The notes below the pieces were generated by a model. It was not told where the DNA came from and ran no database searches. It saw nothing but the letters and a program-made list of their open reading frames with translations. A program made the translations under genes and the position numbers. Shown here one piece after another: positions 16,102-25,104 of a stretch of DNA of 64,000 bases (position 1 is the first letter of the stretch; each line of letters opens with the position of its first letter). Source of the DNA: Chloroflexota bacterium (GTDB lineage Bacteria; Chloroflexota; Anaerolineae; JAAEKA01); assembly GCA_034717495.1 (NCBI GenBank), contig JAYELL010000051.1, positions 1 to 64,000 on the forward strand, read 5' to 3'.

Positions 16102-16869
16102 TTACAGGCTCAGCGAACCGGGAAGAGCGGGTCTGGCGGGTCTCCTGAAGTTGCGCTGGAAGGGAGTGAAGTCACCACTGCCACCTCCCCGGAATGTGTC
16201 GAACCGGTGCCCACCTTTCGGTGCAAAGCCTCGCATGACAGGACCATTGCTTAGAATAGAATCCGCCTGTTCCTGGGTAATGACCCCGGCGGCCACCGCC
16301 TGCTGCAAAGCGTTTTCATAGGCTTGCCGCATACTTTCGCCAAAGTTAATGTCGTCCATGTACTCTCTCAGGTCCTGACGGGCCTGCATCAGGTCCGCCT
16401 GTTCCTGGGTGATGCGACCATCTTCGACAGCCTGGGCAAGCCTGGCTGCCGCGGCCGCGTCCCTGGCGTTTTCGAGTTCGGCGACGCTGATTCCCAGCGC
16501 TTCTGCCAAAAGTGCCTGCGGGTCAATGGTCTCGCCGAAGAAACCGCGATGATCCTTGAAAACCCGGACGGAAGCAGCCTTGCGCTCCAGAAGAACATCG
16601 GCCTGCGCTTCCGTAATCAGGCCCTCGTCCAGTGCCTGCTGAATAGCGGCCTCACGGGCTGCTTCCTGGGCAGCATCCAGCGCCTCTACCGGAATGCCCA
16701 ACGCCTCAGCCAGGTACTCATGATTGTTGGGTCCACCAGCGACCGGACCCCGGTGATCGACCGGTGCGGCATCCACACCGGAGGCTGCTGCTGGAAGTGC
16801 TACCATGGCCAGTATCATCACTGCCAGGCCCACACCCGCTATACTTGTCCACTTCTTGATACGTTTCAT
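16102..16869 (-). CDS. Secreted three-repeat helical protein
   Basis: The 255-residue protein has an N-terminal signal peptide (basic MKRIKKW, hydrophobic stretch, cleavage near PAAASG). It then carries three repeats of one helical unit: AEALGIPVEALDAAQ...GLITEAQADV, AEALGISVAELENAR...GRITQEQADL and YENALQQAVAAGVITQEQAD. This 'xxALxIxVxxLxxA...GxITxEQAD' pattern resembles DUF2680-type secreted proteins. The C-terminus is Gly/Arg/Pro-rich. AAGGAG lies about 12 bases before the ATG. Its upstream region has a small palindrome (CAGATCG-N7-CGATCTG, about 16901-16921). Position beside a two-component system suggests it may be a target, but no binding site is proven. Function is unknown. Confidence 0.7.
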   Translation of the reverse strand: MKRIKKWTSIAGVGLAVMILAMVALPAAASGVDAAPVDHRGPVAGGPNNHEYLAEALGIPVEALDAAQEAAREAAIQQALDEGLITEAQADVLLERKAASVRVFKDHRGFFGETIDPQALLAEALGISVAELENARDAAAAARLAQAVEDGRITQEQADLMQARQDLREYMDDINFGESMRQAYENALQQAVAAGVITQEQADSILSNGPVMRGFAPKGGHRFDTFRGGGSGDFTPFQRNFRRPARPALPGSLSL

Positions 16870-17133
16870 CTGTTAATTTGCTCCTTGTCTCGTTTCAGTT
16901 GACCAGATCGATTGAACCGATCTGATCTCAGGATACATCAAACCTGTAAAGGAAATATGAAGAAAGCATTTGAAATCCGTTAATGGCTGTTTTCCCAAAA
17001 TGGAGCAACCGGCCTATACTATTGGAACTTCCAGGAAGCTGGGAGTTTCCCGGAAGCTGATTGTCTCTTCCAGGTTGACGATAAATGAATCGGCAACATC
17101 GCTGCATATCCCCGTGTTGAATCCGGAGGTCTC

Positions 17134-18921
17134 GTGGAGTCGTTGAAGCGACTGGGGCCCTTCATGCGCCCCTACTGGCACATCATCCTCTTGTTAGTGA
17201 TCACCGTCATTCTGCCTGTGGCCATGGAACTCGTCGTGCCACGCCAGTTGCGGGTGATCATCGATGATGGCATTCGCCAGGGTGACATGAACGTTATCGT
17301 TCAAAGTTCACTACTGATGCTGCTTGCCGCCTTTTTCGGCGCACTGGCAGCCCTGGGCCAGGGAGTCTGCCGGGCCCTGTTGTCCCAGGGTCTGGCATTC
17401 GACATGCGTGAAGCGCTTTTCGGACATGTCCAATCCCTTTCCTTTGCCAATCTTGACCGCATGCAAACGGGTGAGCTTATAACACGACTTGCCGGCGATG
17501 TGGACATCATCCGCGCCTTCATGAGCCATGGCCTTGCCCTCTTACTGCGCGCTTTGCTCATGATCGCCGGCAGCGTCCTGTTCATGTTCATCATCGACTG
17601 GCAACTGGCGCTGATCATGCTCGTTCTTCTTCCCCTGGCAGGCCTGCTCATCTGGACGGTGATGCACCTGGCGCAACCCATGTTTTTGGTAGTTCAGGAG
17701 AAACTGTCCCTGCTCAACACCGTCGTTCAGGAAAACCTGGCCGGAGTACAGGTGATCAAGGCCTTCGTACGAGAACGCTTCGAGATCGGCCGCTTCGCCG
17801 TTGTCAATGAAGCCTATATGAACGAACATATCCGCGTTGGCCGACTGCTTGCCATCGCGCTGCCAGTGCTTGGAATTCTCACCAATCTGGGCATCGTCGC
17901 TGTTCTCTGGTTTGGCGGCCTGAGCGTTATCGGCGAAAGATTGTCGATCGGCCAGTTGGTGGCCTTTACCAGCTATCTCATGATTGGCATGGCACCCCTG
18001 CTGCTTCTGGGCAATATATTGACCATGGTCTCACGCGCTCAGGCCTCCACCGAACGGGTTTTTGAAGTCATGGACGTGCAGGCTGCAATTCGAGTCCCGG
18101 AGCCGGCCCACACGGCGCCAGTCGTCCAGGGCCGCGTCATCTTCGACGATATCTCCTTCGGTTACCAGGGGAACAACAACGGTGCAAGCACAGAAAAGGT
18201 GCTCGATCACCTCAGCCTGGTTGTGGAGCCAGGCCAACAGATCGCCCTGTTGGGTGCCACTGGCTCCGGAAAGAGTACCCTTGTCAATTTGATTCCCCGT
18301 TTCTACGATGTAGGCGGGGGCCAACTTCTGGTAGACGGCATCGATGTACGGGATTGGGATCCGAAGGTGCTCCGGTCGCGAATTGGCGTGGTTCTTCAGC
18401 AGACGACCTTGTTTAGCGGTACAGTACGAGAGAACATCGCCTACGGCAGGCCGGACGCGCCCCTGGAAGAGGTTATAGCCGCTGCAGAAGCTGCCCAGGC
18501 CCACGATTTTATTTTGGCAATGCCCGAGGCCTACGACAGTCTGGTCGAGGAACGAGGCGCCAATCTGTCGGGCGGCCAGAAGCAGCGCATCGCCATTGCG
18601 CGCGCCCTGCTGATATCCCCAAGAATATTGATCCTGGACGATAGTACGAGTGCTGTCGATCTGGAAACCGAGGCCAACATCCAGCGGGCTCTGGACAATT
18701 TGATCGACGGGGCGACCACCTTTGTCGTGGCCCAACGAATCAACAGTGTTCTCAACGCTGACCAGATTTTGGTGCTCGACGCCGGTCAGATTGCCGCCAG
18801 GGGCACCCACCGGGAATTGCTGGAGAGCAGCCCGATCTACCAGGAGATCTTCCGATCACAACTTGGCCATGATCAACTGCCACTTGATAGCCAATCGACC
18901 ATGGATCAGCAGCCACAATGA
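17134..18921 (+). CDS. ABC exporter half-transporter with degenerate ATPase site
   Basis: The 595-residue protein has six membrane helices (about 15-300) and an ATPase domain with Walker A GATGSGKST, signature LSGGQKQRIAIARA and Walker B ILILDDSTSAVD. The residue after the Walker B Asp is Asp instead of the catalytic Glu, as in the TM287/BmrC-type subunit of heterodimeric exporters. The GTG start is preceded by GGAGG. It overlaps the partner gene by four bases, giving 1:1 expression. A plausible promoter (TATACT at 17015-17020 with a weak -35) precedes it. It probably exports lipids or drugs; the substrate is unknown. Confidence 0.9.
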   Translation: MESLKRLGPFMRPYWHIILLLVITVILPVAMELVVPRQLRVIIDDGIRQGDMNVIVQSSLLMLLAAFFGALAALGQGVCRALLSQGLAFDMREALFGHVQSLSFANLDRMQTGELITRLAGDVDIIRAFMSHGLALLLRALLMIAGSVLFMFIIDWQLALIMLVLLPLAGLLIWTVMHLAQPMFLVVQEKLSLLNTVVQENLAGVQVIKAFVRERFEIGRFAVVNEAYMNEHIRVGRLLAIALPVLGILTNLGIVAVLWFGGLSVIGERLSIGQLVAFTSYLMIGMAPLLLLGNILTMVSRAQASTERVFEVMDVQAAIRVPEPAHTAPVVQGRVIFDDISFGYQGNNNGASTEKVLDHLSLVVEPGQQIALLGATGSGKSTLVNLIPRFYDVGGGQLLVDGIDVRDWDPKVLRSRIGVVLQQTTLFSGTVRENIAYGRPDAPLEEVIAAAEAAQAHDFILAMPEAYDSLVEERGANLSGGQKQRIAIARALLISPRILILDDSTSAVDLETEANIQRALDNLIDGATTFVVAQRINSVLNADQILVLDAGQIAARGTHRELLESSPIYQEIFRSQLGHDQLPLDSQSTMDQQPQ

Positions 18922-20735
18922 CAGCCCACCAGCCAGGTAAACAGCAACCACAACGTGTTCGTCTTGGCATCGGAGGCGGTCGGCCCTCCGGTGAAAGTGC
19001 GCTGGACAGCCGCTCAGCTGTGCGGCGCCTGTTCAGCTATGCACGCCCCTATCGCGGGCGACTCATCCTTGTCGCCCTGCTGGTAGCAGGTAATACGGCA
19101 GCAATGCTGGCCGGTCCAATTCTCCTGGGCAAGGCCATCGACAACTACGTGATCCCCGCTGATGTGGCAGGCCTTTTGCGCATTTGTTTGATCATGCTGG
19201 CCTTTTATCTGGTTGGGGGGGTTGCCGCGATTGTTTATGGCGTTATGATGGTCGATATCGCCCAGGAGCTGATGGCCGACATCCGCCTGCAACTCTTCGC
19301 TCACATCCAGCGTCTTTCCATGGCCTACCACGACCGCCACAGGGTTGGCGACCTGATGAGCCGCATCACCAATGACACTGAGGCCATCAACCGCGTCCTG
19401 AGCAATGGCCTTGTCCAGTTCATCACCAATGTCTTGATGTTGGGTGGCATCATGGTGGCCATGTTTTTGCTTAGCTGGCAACTGGCCATGGGCACGCTGA
19501 TTATCCTGCCCTTCATGCTTTATCTGACCAGCCTGGTCACCCGGCGCAGTCGATTGGCCTTTCGGGATGTTCAACGCAGTCTGGGCGTGCTCAATGCCAT
19601 CATGGAGGAAAATATCGCTGGAATTCGTGTCGTGCAGGCCTTTGCCCGCTCATCGGAAACCGAAGCGCAGTTTCGGGAGGTCAACTGGGCCAATCGGCAA
19701 GCTGGTGTTCGGGCGGATGTCATCAGCGCCGCGTTGGGGCCCATGTTCACCACCATGAGCACGATCACCATTGCTGCCACTGCTCTTCTGGGCGGCTGGT
19801 TGGCTATCCAGGGCGTCGTGACGGTGGGCGTCCTGGCAACCTTCGTTGTCTACATCATGATTTTCTTCCGTCCCATGCGCTCTATCGCCATGCTTTACAA
19901 CAATCTGCAGTCCGCTCTTGCAGGGGCAGAGCGCATTTTCGAGGTATTGGATGCCCAACCGTCGGTGCAGGATAAGCCAGATGCCCAGCCGCTGGCAAGG
20001 TTAGAGGGTTCTGTCAGTTTTGAGGATGTCACCTTTGCCTATGATCCAGGAAAACCGGTGCTGCATCACGTCAACTTCCATGCGACGCCGGGACAGACTA
20101 TCGCGCTGGTGGGGCCCACCGGCGGTGGAAAAACCACGATTATCAACCTGCTGAGCCGGTTTTACGACGTGGCTGAGGGAGCCATCACGATCGATGGACA
20201 GGACATCCGGGATCTCCGGCAGGCTGCGCTTCGGCAACACCTGGGGATCGTCCTGCAGGACACATTTCTGTTCTCCGGCACGGTGATGGACAATATTCGC
20301 TACGGGCGACTGAAAGCCAGCGACGAGGAGGTCGTGGCTGCAGCCAGGCTGGCTAACGCCGACTGGTTCATCCGCCGTCTTCCCGGAGGCTATCAGACCC
20401 AGGTCTCGGAGCAAGGGCACAACTTCAGCGAGGGACAACGCCAGTTGCTGGCCATAGCCCGGGCCGTGCTGGCCGATCCCAGTATCCTGATATTGGACGA
20501 GGCAACCAGCAGTGTGGATTCCCGCACCGAACAACAGATTCAGGAAGCGCTGCTGCGCCTGATGGAAGGCAGGACCTCCTTTGTGATTGCCCACCGGCTC
20601 AGCACGGTACGCGATGCGGACAGGATACTGGTCGTCAACGGTGGAGAGATCATCGAAGAGGGAACCCACGAGGAATTGTTGGATCAGGGCGGCTTTTACC
20701 ACAACCTCTACATGAGCCAGTTCAGAGATCAGTAG
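18918..20735 (+). CDS. ABC exporter half-transporter, catalytic partner
   Basis: The 605-residue protein has six membrane helices after a polar 50-residue N-terminus, then Walker A GPTGGGKTT, a deviant signature FSEGQRQLLAIARA, and Walker B ILILDEATSSVD with the catalytic Glu retained. In heterodimeric exporters one site pairs the degenerate Walker B of one subunit with the deviant signature of the other, exactly the combination seen here, so this and the preceding gene form one asymmetric transporter. The start overlaps its partner's stop (ATGA). The 165 bp after the stop hold no gene; a weak inverted repeat (ATGCAGT/ACTGCAT, about 20829-20878) might stop transcription. Confidence 0.9.
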   Translation: MTAHQPGKQQPQRVRLGIGGGRPSGESALDSRSAVRRLFSYARPYRGRLILVALLVAGNTAAMLAGPILLGKAIDNYVIPADVAGLLRICLIMLAFYLVGGVAAIVYGVMMVDIAQELMADIRLQLFAHIQRLSMAYHDRHRVGDLMSRITNDTEAINRVLSNGLVQFITNVLMLGGIMVAMFLLSWQLAMGTLIILPFMLYLTSLVTRRSRLAFRDVQRSLGVLNAIMEENIAGIRVVQAFARSSETEAQFREVNWANRQAGVRADVISAALGPMFTTMSTITIAATALLGGWLAIQGVVTVGVLATFVVYIMIFFRPMRSIAMLYNNLQSALAGAERIFEVLDAQPSVQDKPDAQPLARLEGSVSFEDVTFAYDPGKPVLHHVNFHATPGQTIALVGPTGGGKTTIINLLSRFYDVAEGAITIDGQDIRDLRQAALRQHLGIVLQDTFLFSGTVMDNIRYGRLKASDEEVVAAARLANADWFIRRLPGGYQTQVSEQGHNFSEGQRQLLAIARAVLADPSILILDEATSSVDSRTEQQIQEALLRLMEGRTSFVIAHRLSTVRDADRILVVNGGEIIEEGTHEELLDQGGFYHNLYMSQFRDQ

Positions 20736-20900
20736 AGCTTTCACCCGGAGCCTGGCGGATATGGAACTCGTGCTCGCGGAGGTGCACCATTTGAGGTAGT
20801 GACCTAGTACTCTGCGGGCTAAATAACTATGCAGTAACCAAGGTCCTTCACCAGAAGTAGGGACGGTCTTTAACTGCATACTTATCTACGCCAAGCTGCA

Positions 20901-21554
20901 CTAGGCACCCGACGTAGCAGCCGACCCATCCTTCACCCGATCGACCAGTTGCATTCGCCAGCTGACCACTTTGTGCCGAACGACCGGGATGCGCAGGATC
21001 AGGAGCAGCGCTACAATGCCACCCCAGATCAACGGTTCGCGGATGTCCGACTTGACTACCCAGGTGTAATGCACAACGACCAGGATTCCTGCCGCGTAGA
21101 CGAAGCGATGCAGGCGTTTCCAGCCCTTCTTGAGGCGGCGCTGCCAGCCCCTGGTAGATGTGATCGCCAACGGTACCAGGATCAGGAAGGCTGCAAAGCC
21201 GACCAACACATAGCGTTTTTCGGCTAACTCCAGTCCGACCAGGTTCAGGTCAAACCCGTAGTCAATACCGAAGTAGATGGTGAAGTGAATTGCGGCGTAA
21301 AAGAAGGCATAAAGCCCCAACGCCCTGCGTACCTTGATCGCCTGCCGGAAACCAAAGACTGTATTGACCGGCGTAGCAGCCAGGGAAAGCACCAACAGCA
21401 CCAGGGCGGTTTTTCCGGTGCGCAGCGTGGCCTTCTGGATGGGATTGGCCGTCAGGTTACCCTGGGTGGCGTCCCAGATCAGCAGCGCGAGCGGGATCAG
21501 CGCCGCAACGTGAACGGCTATCTGGAATTTTGTGAGTTTTGGTCGGGTTAGCAT
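20901..21554 (-). CDS. msrQ: MsrQ, haem-binding membrane subunit of the methionine sulfoxide reductase
   Basis: MsrQ passes electrons through b-type haems to periplasmic/exported MsrP. The 217-residue protein has about six membrane helices, with FFYAAIHFTIYFGIDYG and KRLHRFVYAAGILVVVHY carrying the haem-ligand histidines, and WQRRLKKGWKRLHR between helices. I start at the ATG at 21554; upstream in-frame sequence is a TTTAC-rich simple repeat (GTAAATA units at 21583-21616) and not protein-like. It follows msrP by about 110 bp. Identity rests on both sequence and the msrP neighbour. Confidence 0.88.
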   Translation of the reverse strand: MLTRPKLTKFQIAVHVAALIPLALLIWDATQGNLTANPIQKATLRTGKTALVLLVLSLAATPVNTVFGFRQAIKVRRALGLYAFFYAAIHFTIYFGIDYGFDLNLVGLELAEKRYVLVGFAAFLILVPLAITSTRGWQRRLKKGWKRLHRFVYAAGILVVVHYTWVVKSDIREPLIWGGIVALLLILRIPVVRHKVVSWRMQLVDRVKDGSAATSGA

Positions 21555-21663
21555 GGTGATTTTGTCGGTTGGGAGGGAGTGAGTAGGTAAATAGATGGGT
21601 AAATAAGTAAACAAGGAGATTGGTTGCTTCCATGTCTACTTGTTTTCCTAGCACCCACTTTCC

Positions 21664-22638
21664 CTAATAATACACGCTCAGATCCATCCCGTCATACAGA
21701 TGAGCCACCTGATCGGCGTAGCCATTGAAGGGCAACGTGGCCCGACGCTTAGTCTCGCCGATGCGCCGCTCCGTGCGCTGCGACCACCGTGGGTGCGGCA
21801 CATCAGGGTTGACGTTGGCATAGAAACCATACTCATTGGGCGCGGCCGCCATCCAGAGCGACGTGGGCTGCTCGGCAACCAAATCGATCTTGACGATAGA
21901 CTTGATACTCTTGAAACCGTACTTCCAGGGCACCACCAGTCGAACAGGTGCGCCGCTCTGGGGCAATAATTCCTCGCCGTACAGCCCTGTCGACAGAAGC
22001 GCCAGGTCATTCATGGCCTCGTCCAATCGCAAGCCTTCCACATAGGGCCACTCGTACCACGGGCTGCGCATGCCTGGCATACGCTCGGGATCGTTTACCG
22101 TTTCAAAGCGTACATATTTGGCGTCAGAGGTGGGCTGCACATCTTTCAGCAGTTTCGCCAGCGAAAAACCGAGCCAGGGAATCACCATGGACCAGCCCTC
22201 AACGCAGCGCATCCGGTAGATCCGTTCCTCCTGGTCGTAGGTTTTGAGCAACTCCTCGATATCATAGGTCTTTGGATTGCGCACCAGGCCGCCTACCTCG
22301 ACGGCCCAGGGGCGATTGGGATAGCCTTCCGCCAGCCTGGCGACTTTCTCCTTGTCGGTTGTGAACTCGTAGAAGTTATTGAAGTTGGTAATGGCCTCAA
22401 ACGAAGTTGCTTCGCCGGCAACTTCGCCATTGAGTTGGGCAACGCCGGGTGTCGCTGCCGCGGAATCGGCCGCCGAACCACCGGCCGGCGAAACAATCCC
22501 GGTCTCGGGAGAATCGCCTCGTCCGCAGGCAGCCAGCACCATTGCGCCCAGCGCCAGGGTGCCAGTTGTCTTCATGAACTTGCGTCGATCCCGATAAATA
22601 TGTTGGGGGGTAATCTCTGAACTTTTGATTTCGGTCAT
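21664..22638 (-). CDS. msrP: MsrP, molybdopterin-dependent protein-methionine-sulfoxide reductase
   Basis: MsrP repairs oxidised methionines in exported proteins. The 324-residue protein starts with a Tat signal ([19 protein letters not shown]) ending in LAAC, so it may be a Tat-exported lipoprotein. The molybdenum ligand is Cys145 in [45 protein letters not shown] and [15 protein letters not shown] are family blocks. A lipobox and an extra Ala/Ser-rich linker (about 40-75) distinguish it from the proteobacterial enzyme. GTGGAG precedes the ATG. It is transcribed ahead of msrQ and divergently from the sugar-phosphate ABC operon. Confidence 0.92.
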   Translation of the reverse strand: MTEIKSSEITPQHIYRDRRKFMKTTGTLALGAMVLAACGRGDSPETGIVSPAGGSAADSAAATPGVAQLNGEVAGEATSFEAITNFNNFYEFTTDKEKVARLAEGYPNRPWAVEVGGLVRNPKTYDIEELLKTYDQEERIYRMRCVEGWSMVIPWLGFSLAKLLKDVQPTSDAKYVRFETVNDPERMPGMRSPWYEWPYVEGLRLDEAMNDLALLSTGLYGEELLPQSGAPVRLVVPWKYGFKSIKSIVKIDLVAEQPTSLWMAAAPNEYGFYANVNPDVPHPRWSQRTERRIGETKRRATLPFNGYADQVAHLYDGMDLSVYY

Positions 22639-22970
22639 GCTGTCTCCACGGAAAATGCGCTGAAAGTCGAACAGTTGCTTATCTACAATGCCCAGAATAA
22701 CGGGTCTTTATGAAGCCTTGCTTAACACCATATTACGAAAAGATTACAGAGAGTCTGTACCTTCCCTTACCAGACCATGGCTTGGCCATTATAGCCCACT
22801 TCTCGAAAAACGGCTCCCTGGCCGTTCAGGTTTCTGGCCGATGGCGCCCGATAACCAGGTTTGGTCGCAGGCCAGCCCAGTCTGCCTGGAAGCTCCTGGC
22901 AACCGCTGGATGGGTAATTTAGAACAAAGCACATCTCCAGTTTGACCGACAGAGACATCTGTTGTACAAT
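22639..22970 (+). promoter_or_regulatory. Divergent intergenic region with promoter of the ABC import operon
   Basis: TTGACC (22942-22947) and TACAAT (22965-22970) are separated by 17 bases, a near-consensus housekeeping promoter, giving a leader of about 50 bases before the first permease gene at 23027. The rest of the gap (22639-22941) holds no gene and no clear msrP promoter or operator that I can support. Confidence 0.7.
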
Positions 22971-23026
22971 CCAGCGTCCCCGATCATCGACCCTGACAAG
23001 ATTTCCACGGAGCGAAAACCCACATC

Positions 23027-23971
23027 ATGGGCCAGGCGACTACCACAGAGGTTCATGCCACTGGCGTGACCGCAACCCGCAAGAAGCGTTGGAACAGGAC
23101 AAAATCCACAGCGGAGGCATACCTGTATCTTGCGCCAACACTGATCGCCCTGGCTGTATTTGTCTTCATTCCTGTCTTTTCCTCGTTCCGTCTCAGCTTG
23201 CATCGTGTCGCGCCCTTTGGTGGAAGAGAGATATTCATTGGTCTGGAGCACTACTCACGGCTGTTGACCGATCCAGACTATTGGAACAGTGTCAAGGTCA
23301 CCTTCCTGTTCATGTTGGGCGTCGTGCCTGTCGGGTTGTTTCTGGCCGTTCTGCTGGCGGTGGCTCTCTCCTATCCGCTTCGCCATCTTTCGGGCTTGCA
23401 CCGGCTACTCATCTTTGTGCCCGTCGTGATCAGCAGCGCAGTGGCAGGCGTACTCTTCAAATGGCTCTACCATCCCGTGGTTGGCTATATCAACTATTGG
23501 CTCAGCCTGATCGGCATCCAAGGACCAAATTGGTTGGCCGACAAGGATTGGGCACTGATCGCCATCATTCTGGCCACGATCTGGAAGGAGTTTGGCTTTA
23601 ACGTCATCATCGCGCTTGCGGGCGTGCAGGCCATCGACGATACCTTGTACGACGCAGCCAAGGTAGATGGTGCCAACTTCTGGCAGCGCCTGTTCCAGAT
23701 TACGATACCGCTGCTTACGCCCACGCTCTTCTTCCTGCTGATTATCAACATCATCCACACCTTCGAGGCCTTCGGCCAAATCCACGTCCTGACCGAAGGG
23801 GGCCCCGGTCAGGCAACCAACACCATGGTCTATTCCATTTTCTATGATGCGTTTGTGGGTACACCCCAGCGCGGTATTGCCTCGGCACAAGCCTATCTGT
23901 TGGCACTCATGGTTATCGCCATGTCATTCGCCCAGTTCTTCGGGCTTGAACGAAAGGTGCACTATCAATGA
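23027..23971 (+). CDS. ABC transporter permease, MalF/UgpA-type
   Basis: The 314-residue inner-membrane protein has six predicted helices and the permease EAA loop DDTLYDAAKVDGANFWQRLF, which docks the ATPase. The N-terminus carries about 30 polar residues before LYLAPTLIALAVFVFIPVF. It is the first gene of a cluster with a second permease (four-base overlap), a binding protein and a glycerophosphodiesterase. That context fits import of glycerol-3-phosphate or glycerophosphodiesters (Ugp type) over ordinary sugar. No ATPase gene is present; it may be supplied by a shared MsmK/UgpC-type subunit elsewhere. GGAG lies somewhat far (14 bases) from the ATG. Confidence 0.87.
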   Translation: MGQATTTEVHATGVTATRKKRWNRTKSTAEAYLYLAPTLIALAVFVFIPVFSSFRLSLHRVAPFGGREIFIGLEHYSRLLTDPDYWNSVKVTFLFMLGVVPVGLFLAVLLAVALSYPLRHLSGLHRLLIFVPVVISSAVAGVLFKWLYHPVVGYINYWLSLIGIQGPNWLADKDWALIAIILATIWKEFGFNVIIALAGVQAIDDTLYDAAKVDGANFWQRLFQITIPLLTPTLFFLLIINIIHTFEAFGQIHVLTEGGPGQATNTMVYSIFYDAFVGTPQRGIASAQAYLLALMVIAMSFAQFFGLERKVHYQ

Positions 23972-24834
23972 GCTCCACCAACACTTCCCCGTCACCTCGC
24001 GGGAGACGCCGTCTGGATATGGGTGAACTGGCCATGCAGATTTTCCTTTTCAGCGTGGGGTTAGCTATTTCCCTTCCCATTATCATTGCGGCGTTTACCA
24101 GCTTCAAAGCGCCACAGGAGGTAATCACCTACCCACCGAAGTTCTTTCCTTCGGAGTGGACGCTAAGGAACTACGAGGTGGCTTTCAGCGCCGTTCCCTT
24201 CGCCCGTTTTCTGCTGAATAGCTTTATCCAAAGTTCGTTGATAACCGTGGGACAGGTCCTCTTCAGCGTTCTTGCTGCCTTCGCCCTGGCCACTCTGGAT
24301 TTCCCGGGTCGCGAGGCCATCTTCTTCATTATCATCGGCAGCCTGATGATCCCTTTCGAGCTGACCTTTATTCCCAACTTCCAGTTCGTGACCGGGCTGG
24401 GTTGGGCCAACGCCTATTCGGGGTTGACAATCCCGTTCCTGGCCAGTGCATTTGGTGTATTCCTGCTGCGCCAGTTTTTCCTCAGTATCCCGCGAGACCT
24501 GCACGATGCCTCGCTGATCGATGGCGCCAGCAATTGGCGCTACCTGTGGACTATCGTCGTCCCCCTGAGCAAGGGTGCCATCGGCGCTTTTGCTATCTTC
24601 GCTTTTTTGAGCGCCTGGAATCAGTATCTTTGGCCCCTGGTCATCACTGATACCGTCGAAATGCGCACGATCCAGATCGGTATCCGCTTCTTCATGACCA
24701 ACATCGAGCGGGGTGCCGATTGGGGTGCTGTGATGGCCGGCTCAATCATTGCATTGCTGCCGACCCTGGCGGCTTTTTTGGTTGCCCAAAAGCAATTGGT
24801 CAAGGGCATCGCCATGACCGGTTTGAAGGGCTAA
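23968..24834 (+). CDS. ABC transporter permease, MalG/UgpE-type
   Basis: The 288-residue partner permease has six helices and its own EAA loop, IPRDLHDASLIDGASNWRYL. The extracellular loop KAPQEVITYPPKFFPSEWTL is typical of this half. Its ATG overlaps the stop of the first permease by four bases, consistent with equimolar synthesis. It ends 270 bp before the binding-protein gene; a hairpin at 24843-24867 directly follows the stop and could lower or stabilise the downstream transcript. Confidence 0.88.
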   Translation: MSSTNTSPSPRGRRRLDMGELAMQIFLFSVGLAISLPIIIAAFTSFKAPQEVITYPPKFFPSEWTLRNYEVAFSAVPFARFLLNSFIQSSLITVGQVLFSVLAAFALATLDFPGREAIFFIIIGSLMIPFELTFIPNFQFVTGLGWANAYSGLTIPFLASAFGVFLLRQFFLSIPRDLHDASLIDGASNWRYLWTIVVPLSKGAIGAFAIFAFLSAWNQYLWPLVITDTVEMRTIQIGIRFFMTNIERGADWGAVMAGSIIALLPTLAAFLVAQKQLVKGIAMTGLKG

Positions 24835-24842
24835 CCCGTGAA

Positions 24843-24867
24843 GCAGCGAGCCTTTCTTCCTCGCTGC
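24843..24867. terminator. Short hairpin between permease and binding-protein genes
   Basis: GCAGCGAG (24843-24850) pairs with CTCGCTGC (24860-24867) around nine bases, six bases after the permease stop. No T run follows, so it could be a weak terminator or an mRNA-processing/stabilising element that sets the permease:binding-protein ratio. The rest of the 270-bp gap holds no gene. Confidence 0.5.
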
Positions 24868-25104
24868 ATGTTCAATCAGATCCAACGTTGCTCCGAGAGG
24901 ACAAGTCGCGCAGAAGCTCCAGGTTTGGCCTGGTAGGAAAGCCTGGCCCTTACTCGAGTGCGACTCTGTGGACAAAGGGAATTTCCACAAGTGCGAACCA
25001 TCCATTGTCCGCCCTGGGCAAGATTGGATCTGATCTGTCGGCTGTCGATCTACCGTTCCGATTCACCCTGTTTCTTTATCAAACCTTAATGGAGGATCTA
25101 CCTG

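Noticed and set aside
21583-21616. Alternative longer start of msrQ
   Set aside because: The extra 20 residues are encoded by a GTAAATA simple repeat and resemble no MsrQ N-terminus.
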